This document shows, piece by piece, positions 34,862-42,797 of a DNA stretch of 64,000 nt. The DNA comes from Dactylococcopsis salina PCC 8305 (GTDB lineage: Bacteria > Cyanobacteriota > Cyanobacteriia > Cyanobacteriales > Rubidibacteraceae), in contig NC_019780.1 of assembly GCF_000317615.1 (NCBI RefSeq), positions 744,001 to 808,000 of the forward strand, given 5' to 3'. The notes below the pieces were generated by a model. The model was not told the origin of the DNA. It made no database searches and saw nothing but the letters and a program-made list of their open reading frames with translations. The translations under genes were made by a program, and so were the position numbers. Each line of letters opens with the position of its first letter. Within the stretch, counting starts at the first letter, position 1.

Positions 34862-35914
34862 TTATTCTAGGTTAGATAAGGTTTCTTTAGTGAATTGTGT
34901 AGCAGGAAAGATACCTTCATTTTTTTTCATGAAAGGACTCTCATTATACACTTCATCAGCGACGAATACATAGACACCATGCTGTCTAATATTTTTTAGC
35001 TTATCCTCTGTTATGTCTATGCCTAAAGTTACATCTATCATAATATCAAGTTGTGACATTTGTGATGTTTTAATAAACTGCTTGTATCTTTCTCTAACAG
35101 TACGTTTAGCACTTAGACCGTAAGTCTTACCATTTAAAGTAAAGTGAAAGTCAAATTCGGTTGATTTATCTTCTTTATCATGTGTCTGTTCTGTATAATC
35201 ACGAATGTTCTGAGACTCTAGAACTTTTTTTATCCTATCTTCGTAATTAGAACCTGCACCTGTTTTTATGGATTGACTTACTGATTCTGTAGTAATCAAG
35301 GAGAACATTTGATTAACACAAATTCCTGCTTCTTTTAATTTATTATAATCTTTTTTCATGCTTTCTAAAAATTCTTTAGTTCCTTCGGAATCCATAGTTA
35401 GCTTATTATTATCAAATTTTTCAAAAAAAATATACGTTAACAGAGAAGCCTTTACTCTTTTGGTAAAAGGATATTTTTTGCTGTAAAAATCATACTCTAG
35501 CGATAAAGGATGAGCTTTGCTTTTCAAGAGTTTACTATAATCACTCATACGAGCTATCGAAAGCATTAAATCTTTTATTTCCATTAATTTTAAAGAAAAT
35601 TTATACATCACAAATCTTTCTTCTGTTTTAATTGTATGTGCCAGCAAATTCATTGCTCCTTTTTTATTAACATTAAGGTTTAAATCTTTACCTAAAATAT
35701 AATTTATAATATCTTTAGTTGTTGATTCCCAAGTAGTCCCTATATTTTCATGATATACAATAATCTCTGTTAAGAGTTTTTGACGTTGAGTAGCACTAAA
35801 CCCATTTGTCCCATTCATTTCTTTCAAATAAGTATAAAAGTCAGTATTTACCTCAAGCTGTTCATTTGTAAGCATTTTTTCTATCTCTAAGTCTTCTAAT
35901 TTTAGATTTTTCAT
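34862..35914 (-). CDS. Probable type II restriction endonuclease, family not recognised
   Basis: I do not recognise the family of this 350-residue protein. Near the C-terminus it has STEFDFHFTLNGKTYGLSAK, a possible PD-(D/E)XK variant (D...xSAK) followed by RTVRERYKQFI, plausible for nuclease catalysis. The preceding 200 residues are helical with no zinc or helicase motifs. Position directly upstream of a C5-methyltransferase and no other candidate nuclease in this unit make restriction the most likely role. The target is unknown. Confidence 0.6.
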   Translation of the reverse strand: MKNLKLEDLEIEKMLTNEQLEVNTDFYTYLKEMNGTNGFSATQRQKLLTEIIVYHENIGTTWESTTKDIINYILGKDLNLNVNKKGAMNLLAHTIKTEERFVMYKFSLKLMEIKDLMLSIARMSDYSKLLKSKAHPLSLEYDFYSKKYPFTKRVKASLLTYIFFEKFDNNKLTMDSEGTKEFLESMKKDYNKLKEAGICVNQMFSLITTESVSQSIKTGAGSNYEDRIKKVLESQNIRDYTEQTHDKEDKSTEFDFHFTLNGKTYGLSAKRTVRERYKQFIKTSQMSQLDIMIDVTLGIDITEDKLKNIRQHGVYVFVADEVYNESPFMKKNEGIFPATQFTKETLSNLE

Positions 35915-36067
35915 TCTTTCCTGTAATAAAGAGATATGTTAAATCTGGATATTGTAGCACTTGGTTTACGTAAAATCAAACAGAAGGAGTATAACTCAAG
36001 TGCTTAGATTTCGCTCTTGATTTCATTTTGTCTCTGTTAAGCTATAAACTACGATTACAAGGAACGA

Positions 36068-36098
36068 TGCCTTCGGCGGTTCGCAAGCGAACAACGCG
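36068..36098. repeat. Small double hairpin upstream of smc
   Basis: Adjacent short palindromes GCCTTCGGC and GTTCGCAAGCGAAC lie in the 5' region of smc at about 36069-36093. Their layout, two close hairpins with 2-3-base loops, resembles the HIP1-targeting insert elsewhere in the window but the sequence differs. Function is unknown. Confidence 0.5.
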
Positions 36099-36124
36099 CT
36101 CCAATTCCCGTTAAAATATGGGTT

Positions 36125-39100
36125 ATGGTTCATGTAAAACGTCTAGAGTTATCGCGGTTCAAGTCGTTTGGTCAGACGACACAAATTCCCCTGTTACCTG
36201 GGTTTACAGTGGTTTCGGGCCCCAATGGGTCGGGAAAATCAAACATTCTCGATGCGCTATTATTTGCGTTGGGATTAGCCAGTTCGCGGGGAATGCGTGC
36301 CGATCGACTCCCTGATCTCGTCAACCATAATCAGAATAACGGCAAAGGACGGGCGGAGACAACCGTTAAAGTTACTTTTGAATTGGATGATGAGACAGAA
36401 TGGTCGGTGGCGCGTCGCTTGCGAGTGACGAAGGAGGGAAGTTATGCGTCAACCTTCTACATTAATGATGAAACTTGTACTCAAAGCAAACTCCATGAAC
36501 AACTGCGAGAACTGAGAATTTATCCTGAAGGCTATAACGTGGTGTTACAAGGGGATGTCACTCGTATTATTAGCATGAATGGACGCGAACGACGAGAAAT
36601 TATTGATGAGTTGGCGGGAGTGGCGGAGTTCGATCGAAAAATTGGTAAAGCCAAAGAAACCCTTGAAACCGTCAAAGAGAAAGAGGAACGCTGTCGCATT
36701 CTCCAACAAGAATTAATTAAAACACGCGATCGCGCAGCCAGTGAACGCAACAAAGCGGAAAAATATCGTCAACTGAAAGCCGAAATTCAACAGAAACAGC
36801 AATGGGAAACGGTTTTGGAATGGAAGGCAATACAACAGCAAATCGACAGCTTACAGGGCGAAATAACAGGGAATGAGGAAACGTTAGCCCAACTCAACCA
36901 GACCATAGAAACCACCGAAACCCAAATTCAAGAAGCGACGCAAAAACTCGATGAGTTGAACGCCCAAGTGAAAGCATTGGGGGAAGATGAACAGTTGGAA
37001 GCAACCTCGAAACTGGCGACGCAAAAAGCCCAACAAGAACAACTCCAACAGCGAGAAACGGAGTTAGACCAAACCTTACAGGAGACGCAAACTGTCCAAG
37101 CAGAGACTCGCAACCAATTACAAGAACAGCAAACTCGTTTACAAACATTGCAGCAAGAACTGGAAGACTTAACCCAGAAACAGATTCAACAGTTACAGGA
37201 AACTCAGCATACTGCTGAGACTAGATTAGCAGAAAGTCGGGAACAAGCCAACGCGATCGCGTCCGCATCGGAAGAATGGATACAACAGCAAACCCAACTC
37301 AGCCAACAGATCAATCAACTCCAAATCAGTTTAAACCCGCAACGCACCGAACAAGCACAACTCCAAGAACGAGAAACCCAACTCCAGCAGAAAATCGAAG
37401 AACAACAAACGACTCTTTCTACCATTACCCCTGAACTGGAAAGCAAACAGCAAACCTCCCAACACCTCGAACAAGAAGTGAACCAACTTCAGCAACAAGT
37501 CCAACAGTTAGCGCAGCGCTTGAGTAACGCAGAAGAGGAAAAGAAACTCCAACAAGCCACGCAAACCCGTCTCTTACAGGAACAACGAGACAAACAACGG
37601 AAGTTAGACAAACTTGAAGCCACCCAAGAAGCGGAACAACAAGCACAGGGGACGTATGCCACTAAAATCATTTTACAGGCAAACCTGCACGGTGTCTGTG
37701 GATTAGTCGCGCAACTGGGACAGGTTGAACCCCGCTATCAACTCGCTTTAGAAACCGCAGCCGGGGGAAGACTTGCTCACATTATAGTTGAAGATGACAG
37801 AGTGGGCGCACAAGCGATTCAACTCCTGAAAGAGAAACGGGGAGGACGAGCAACTTTTCTCCCGTTAAATAAAATTCAAAGGCAACGTCAAAACATGACC
37901 GCAGCGTTGCGTTACGCCAACGGGTTTATTGATTATGCTGTAAACTTAATCGAGTGCGAACCTCGCTATCAAGTTATCTTTGCATTTATCTTCGGAAACA
38001 CGGCTGTCTTTGAAACTTTAGAGAAGGCACGTCCGCATCTGGGAAAAACTCGTATCGTTACCTTAGAGGGAGAAATTTTAGAAAGCAGTGGCGCGATGAG
38101 TGGGGGAAGTCGCAGCACTCGCTCTAGTCTTCATTTTGGCACAGCAACGGAGACAGAATCGGAGGAAATGCGAGAATTGAAAGCACGATTAGCGGAGATT
38201 GAGGATATCTTAGCAGTTTGTGAGCCAAAAATCCAAAACGCGATCGCGCAAAGTGAACATCTTACCCAACAACTCAACGAAACCCGTCAGCAATACCAAG
38301 AACAGCAATGGCATTATAACCAAACTCAGCAAGAAATCGATCGTCTCAGCAAACAGCAACAGCAACTCAGCCAACAACTGCGTCAGAATGAACAAGAGTT
38401 CATGGAACTACAGGGACGTTTAGAACTCCTTGCCAATAGCATTCCCCAACAAGAAACAGAATTAATCCAACTGCAAGCAGAATTAGCTGATCTCGAAGCC
38501 AGTCACAGCAACAGCCAATGGCAGGAGATACAACATATTATTAAACAACAGGAAGCGGAATTAAAGCAAGCAGAAACCGCCCTCAATGAAGCGAAACAGC
38601 AACAGCAGCAACGAGAAACCGAACAGCTACGCTTACAGGAAAAGATTACCACCTCTGAGCAGCGTTTGAGGGAGTATGATGGGAAAATCAGGGAGATTGA
38701 GGAACAGAAAGCAAGTATCAAGGTACAACAGGGAGCAATTGCGGATAAAATTGCGGAAACTGAGGGAATTATTGCTCAATTACAGGCAAAATTAGGTAAA
38801 TTAAAAGAGGAGCGCGATCGCGCCGAGAAAACCCTCCGTTCCCATCAACGCCAACAAGACAAACAAACTTGGAAACAGCAAAAACTCCAAGAAACCCTCA
38901 GCGAACAACGGGAAAAACTGGCTACCCTGCGAAGCCAACACCAAGAAAAAGCCAATAGTCTTCCCCAACCCCTTCCAGAGATACCAGAGTTAGTCGCAGA
39001 AACCGACAGCGAAACCATCACCTTCGCCAACTACAGCGAACAACTCGCCCATCTCCAAGAGACACTGCGCCATAAGCAAAAACGCCTCCAGGACATGGAA

Positions 39101-39682
39101 CCAGTGAATATGCTGGCGTTGGAGGAATACGAAAAAACCCAAGCGCGTCTGGATGAAATGACGGAAAAACTGAACACCTTAGAAGGGGAACGCAACGAAC
39201 TCCTCCTTCGCATCGAAACTTTTACCACGCGACGCATTGAAGCCTTTAACGAAGCCTTTAACGCCGTCAACGAAAACTTCCAAACCATCTTCGCCACTCT
39301 TTCTCAGGGGGATGGTCATCTCCAACTAGATAAACCCGACGACATCAGCAACGCCAACTTAAATCTTATCGCGCACCCCAAAGGAAAACCTGTCCAACGG
39401 TTACATTCTATGTCTGGGGGAGAAAAATCATTAACCGCGCTGAGTTTTATTTTCGCCTTACAGCGCTATCGTCCATCTCCTTTCTATGCGTTTGATGAAG
39501 TGGATATGTTTTTAGATGGTGCGAACGTCCAACGCCTAGCGAATATGATTCAACAGCAAGCGCAACAAGCGCAGTTTATTGTGGTGAGTTTACGTCGCCC
39601 CATGATTGAAGCCTCCATGCGAACCATTGGCGTTACACAAGCCAGAGGCGCTTATACGCAAGTCTTAGGGATTAAACTCTAG
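36125..39682 (+). CDS. smc: Chromosome segregation protein SMC
   Basis: The 1185-residue ATPase has an N-terminal Walker A (VSGPNGSGKSNILDALLFAL), two long coiled coils rich in Q/E/L, a central hinge around residues 510-650 (HGVCGLVAQLGQVEPRYQLA), and a C-terminal ABC signature LHSMSGGEKSLTALSFIFAL with Walker B PFYAFDEVDMFLDG. It condenses and segregates DNA with ScpA/ScpB. The gene is intact and of normal length. It sits between two R-M systems, which have presumably inserted on each side. Confidence 0.96.
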   Translation: MVHVKRLELSRFKSFGQTTQIPLLPGFTVVSGPNGSGKSNILDALLFALGLASSRGMRADRLPDLVNHNQNNGKGRAETTVKVTFELDDETEWSVARRLRVTKEGSYASTFYINDETCTQSKLHEQLRELRIYPEGYNVVLQGDVTRIISMNGRERREIIDELAGVAEFDRKIGKAKETLETVKEKEERCRILQQELIKTRDRAASERNKAEKYRQLKAEIQQKQQWETVLEWKAIQQQIDSLQGEITGNEETLAQLNQTIETTETQIQEATQKLDELNAQVKALGEDEQLEATSKLATQKAQQEQLQQRETELDQTLQETQTVQAETRNQLQEQQTRLQTLQQELEDLTQKQIQQLQETQHTAETRLAESREQANAIASASEEWIQQQTQLSQQINQLQISLNPQRTEQAQLQERETQLQQKIEEQQTTLSTITPELESKQQTSQHLEQEVNQLQQQVQQLAQRLSNAEEEKKLQQATQTRLLQEQRDKQRKLDKLEATQEAEQQAQGTYATKIILQANLHGVCGLVAQLGQVEPRYQLALETAAGGRLAHIIVEDDRVGAQAIQLLKEKRGGRATFLPLNKIQRQRQNMTAALRYANGFIDYAVNLIECEPRYQVIFAFIFGNTAVFETLEKARPHLGKTRIVTLEGEILESSGAMSGGSRSTRSSLHFGTATETESEEMRELKARLAEIEDILAVCEPKIQNAIAQSEHLTQQLNETRQQYQEQQWHYNQTQQEIDRLSKQQQQLSQQLRQNEQEFMELQGRLELLANSIPQQETELIQLQAELADLEASHSNSQWQEIQHIIKQQEAELKQAETALNEAKQQQQQRETEQLRLQEKITTSEQRLREYDGKIREIEEQKASIKVQQGAIADKIAETEGIIAQLQAKLGKLKEERDRAEKTLRSHQRQQDKQTWKQQKLQETLSEQREKLATLRSQHQEKANSLPQPLPEIPELVAETDSETITFANYSEQLAHLQETLRHKQKRLQDMEPVNMLALEEYEKTQARLDEMTEKLNTLEGERNELLLRIETFTTRRIEAFNEAFNAVNENFQTIFATLSQGDGHLQLDKPDDISNANLNLIAHPKGKPVQRLHSMSGGEKSLTALSFIFALQRYRPSPFYAFDEVDMFLDGANVQRLANMIQQQAQQAQFIVVSLRRPMIEASMRTIGVTQARGAYTQVLGIKL

Positions 39683-39709
39683 AATTAGAATCTCACTATC
39701 TAAAAAACT

Positions 39710-40768
39710 ATGTACAAAGAGGAAATTCAAAACTTAATAGACAAATTACCAGTTGAGGTAAATACTGAAATACAGCTTAATAATCGTCCACCAACAATGG
39801 CTAACTCAGAATTCTTGACCAATAAAGAGCAAGGAGACTGGGCTGAAAAAATTGTACTTCACGCAATCAATGAAAATTTAAAAGAATATATTGCTGTTGA
39901 ATACGGACGTTCTGATTCTATTGCTGCGGGAGATGATGGGTTTGCAGAGTTTTATCTAGAGTACCAAGAAGAGTTAAATCGAATTGGGAAGAAACCTGAT
40001 CTATTAATTTTTAAGAAATCAGACTTTCCTCGTGAGAAAATTGATCTCAATGATGAGAGCATTATTCAGAAAGCAGTTGCTGCGCTAGAAATTAGATCAA
40101 GCTCATTTCTAGTAGAACAATACAATAAGTTTATGGGAAAAAGGCAAGAAGAAGCAATTGCTGAATGTCTCCGTCTCAAAACTATAATCATGGAAGAACC
40201 CTATTACTCACTTCTTGAAAGAAAAAATAAAACTATCTTTCAAATGCTCAAAAATTCAACAGTAGATACATTTAGGGACATAGACTTTAGGCTTCCTTCT
40301 TGGTCTGTAACCGAACAATTAAGAGAACTCAAAGAACTCCTTAAAGAACTAAAATCTAACATCAAGATACTTCACAAAAGGGATTACTTAAGCATTACCC
40401 CTAAAGTTGAAGATATAGCATTAGTCAACAGATGGATACAGACCTATAATGTAAAACACTACTACTTGCAAGTATTCTTTGATAAAGCATATTTAATTTC
40501 CTTCAAAAATATTTTAGAATTAATTAGTAATGATGAAGAAGAAGAGACTAACTTTTCAATTGAAAGAGATGTGAAAAACCAACAAAAAACTACAATTAAG
40601 GTGAATGTCAAAGTAGGGAAAGAAATTTTAGGTAAAATTGATATGCCTAATCATACCTCTGCCATGAAAGAACTGACACGGGGAAGGCTGCTATTTTATG
40701 TTACCTTTAATGGCGGAAAAGGCTACTTAGATCAAGAGATATTTATGAAGGATTTAATTCATGGATGA
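39710..40768 (+). CDS. Type II restriction endonuclease, AccI-like
   Basis: The 352-residue protein has LTNKEQGDWAEKIVLHAINE near the N-terminus and, around residues 90-130, GKKPDLLIFKKSDF with a later AALEIRSSSF, a likely PD-(D/E)x(K/R) arrangement. This fits my recollection of AccI (GTMKAC), whose methylase is an adenine enzyme like the one overlapping here. Without a search this remains a probable assignment. The end overlaps the next gene by 8 bases. Confidence 0.6.
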   Translation: MYKEEIQNLIDKLPVEVNTEIQLNNRPPTMANSEFLTNKEQGDWAEKIVLHAINENLKEYIAVEYGRSDSIAAGDDGFAEFYLEYQEELNRIGKKPDLLIFKKSDFPREKIDLNDESIIQKAVAALEIRSSSFLVEQYNKFMGKRQEEAIAECLRLKTIIMEEPYYSLLERKNKTIFQMLKNSTVDTFRDIDFRLPSWSVTEQLRELKELLKELKSNIKILHKRDYLSITPKVEDIALVNRWIQTYNVKHYYLQVFFDKAYLISFKNILELISNDEEEETNFSIERDVKNQQKTTIKVNVKVGKEILGKIDMPNHTSAMKELTRGRLLFYVTFNGGKGYLDQEIFMKDLIHG

Positions 40769-42296
40769 GTTAGCTTACACTAAAAACACTCCCCTTAGTT
40801 ATCGTAAAAAATTCGGTCAGTTTTTCACCCCCAGAAAAATTGCTGATTTAATGCTGAATTGGGTTATTCAAGATCATCCCCAGTCAATTCTTGATCCTGC
40901 TTTTGGTTTAGGGATTTTTTATGATTCATTAAACTCTCTTCCAAGTAAAAATGAAATACATTATTTTGGCTACGAAATTGATCCCAAGATTATTCATAGT
41001 TTATCCATCAAGAAAACAAATAACCTAACCATCTATCTAGAAGATTATTTAGAAGCAAAACAAAATAAATATGATGCTATTATTTGTAACCCTCCCTATC
41101 TAAAATTTCAGAATTTTGTCAATCGTCATCAGGTTGTTCCTGAACTAGAGAAAACGTTTAATCTTAAATTCAATGGTTACTCAAACATTGCATCAGTTTT
41201 CTTATTAAAATCATTGCAAGAAATTAACCCTGAAGGAAGAATGGCATACTTGATGCCTTTTGAATTTTTTAATACTGGCTATGGCAAAATTGTAAAAGAA
41301 GAACTGCTAAAAACGGGCTTTCTCAAACAAATTGTTATTTTTGAAAATGAAAAAGATATTTTTGCCGAGGTGACGACAACAATCTGTCTAATTTTATGTA
41401 AAAATGATCGTCAAAAAGCACCAATTAAAGTGGGGAAAATAAATGAACTAAGCCAAATTAATAAACTTGAAGACTTCAACAGCTATTTTCAGTATAAAAT
41501 TTCTCCTGATGAACTTCCTTATGAGAAAAAATGGTCTTATCTTATCTCATCGCGATACCAAGAATTGATCATTCCCAAAGGACTCGCTAAAATTAGTGAT
41601 TATGGAAAATTTGTCAGAGGAATAGCCACAGGAGCAAATGAGTTTTTCGCCTTAAACCAAAAGCAAGTCAATGATCTAGAAATTAATTCTAATAATCTGC
41701 TCAAGTGTTTAACGAAAAGTTCGCAAGTTAGACAATTCGTTTTTTGCGAAAAGGATTATAAAAATCTTTTAGAACTTGGTTATCCTGTGATGTGTCTCAA
41801 TGTTCAAGAACCCGATAATCAAAACATCAAAAAATACTTAGAATATGGTGTCAGTCAAGGATTTAATAGCAGATATTTAACCAAACAAAGAAAACCTTGG
41901 TATAAGTTAGAGCATCGCTTACCAGCACCGATTCTGGCTGGTGTTTTTAATCGAGGAAGATTGAAAGTTATTAGAAATTTTACTAATGCGATTAACTTTA
42001 CCTGTTTTCATGGTTTCTACCCTAATTTATTCGGTGATCGATATCTAAACCGTTTATTTGTTTATTTAATTAGCGATTTAGGACAGAAAATATTAATGAC
42101 AAATAAGCGACAATATGGCAATAATTTAGATAAATTTGAGCCGAGAGACCTTAATGAAGGGAATTGTCCCACGATCGCGCAGTTTGAGCAAGTATTAGAA
42201 TCAGACGCGATCGAGATTATTGAAATAGCAAAAACTAACGAAAAAGAAGCAATCAAACAAGCTGATGCAATGGTCAAAGTGATACTAAACTATTAG
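40761..42296 (+). CDS. Type II DNA (adenine-N6) methyltransferase
   Basis: The 511-residue enzyme has SILDPAFGLGIFYDSL (SAM motif I) and AIICNPPYLKFQNF (catalytic NPPY) with LNFKEY-like helices after it, as in TaqI/Eco57I-class adenine methylases. The C-terminal half contains a target-recognition domain (SDYGKFVRGIATGANEFFAL onward). It overlaps the AccI-like nuclease gene by 8 bases. Its last 30-60 codons occur again as non-coding duplicates at 45675-45766 and 47269-47437. Confidence 0.9.
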   Translation: MDELAYTKNTPLSYRKKFGQFFTPRKIADLMLNWVIQDHPQSILDPAFGLGIFYDSLNSLPSKNEIHYFGYEIDPKIIHSLSIKKTNNLTIYLEDYLEAKQNKYDAIICNPPYLKFQNFVNRHQVVPELEKTFNLKFNGYSNIASVFLLKSLQEINPEGRMAYLMPFEFFNTGYGKIVKEELLKTGFLKQIVIFENEKDIFAEVTTTICLILCKNDRQKAPIKVGKINELSQINKLEDFNSYFQYKISPDELPYEKKWSYLISSRYQELIIPKGLAKISDYGKFVRGIATGANEFFALNQKQVNDLEINSNNLLKCLTKSSQVRQFVFCEKDYKNLLELGYPVMCLNVQEPDNQNIKKYLEYGVSQGFNSRYLTKQRKPWYKLEHRLPAPILAGVFNRGRLKVIRNFTNAINFTCFHGFYPNLFGDRYLNRLFVYLISDLGQKILMTNKRQYGNNLDKFEPRDLNEGNCPTIAQFEQVLESDAIEIIEIAKTNEKEAIKQADAMVKVILNY

Positions 42297-42505
42297 CAAA
42301 AGCCAACTCTATCAAATAGCGCGATCTTAGACAAGCTAGTGACTGTTCCCGACTATCAAAGTTTAATGTTTCCCCTAAATGGCGCGATCGCGCCTTTAAT
42401 AAATCCAAAACTCACTGCGCGACTGCGCGGAAAGCGAAGCACAGGCGTAGCCTAATCGCAGCTGCAAAAGTTAGAATAGAACTGTTCAAGCGATCCAACG
42501 AAAAA
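42297..42505. other. Scrambled remnants downstream of the methyltransferase
   Basis: The stretch starts with sequence also found after the other methyltransferase tail copy (CAAAAGC). It includes 13 codons (42338-42377, VTVPDYQSLMFPL) of an Mrr-type gene whose longer copy begins at 46745, a HIP1 palindrome and a C/G-rich hairpin around 42417-42460. No gene is supported; this is a rearrangement junction zone. Confidence 0.65.
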
Positions 42506-42788
42506 GTGATCCGAAACTTTAAAGATAAAGAAACTGAAAAAATCTTTGAACGTACTCGATCGCGAAAACTTCCTTCAGAAATTCAGCAAGTAGCCCTGCG
42601 AAAGTTACGAATGTTAAACCGCGCAGAAACCCTCCAAGACCTTAGAGTCCCACTCCCCGAATCGTTTAGAACGTTTGACTGGTGACAGAGAAGGACAATA
42701 CAGCATTCGAGTTAACAACCAATGGCGGATTTGCTTTAAATGGGAAGAAGGCAATGCTATAGATGTCGAGATTGTTGATTATCATTGA
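42506..42788 (+). pseudogene. higB: HigB-family toxin, broken by a +1 frameshift
   Basis: From GTG 42506 the frame reads VIRNFKDKETEKIFERTRSR and PSEIQQVALRKLRMLNRAET, the HigB N-terminus. After a CCCC run near 42654-42657 it goes out of frame. The +1 frame reads NRLERLTGDREGQYSIRVNN and NQWRICFKWEEG, then EIVDYH to a stop at 42788, all of which is HigB. One extra C explains the break. HigB toxins cleave mRNA on the ribosome. The intact antitoxin gene starts 9 bases later. A sequencing error cannot be excluded. Confidence 0.8.
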
Positions 42789-42797
42789 GGTGAGCCA

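Noticed and set aside
36532..39297. Several minus-strand ORFs opposite smc
   Set aside because: They are leucine/serine/cysteine-rich antisense shadows of the glutamine-rich coiled coil.
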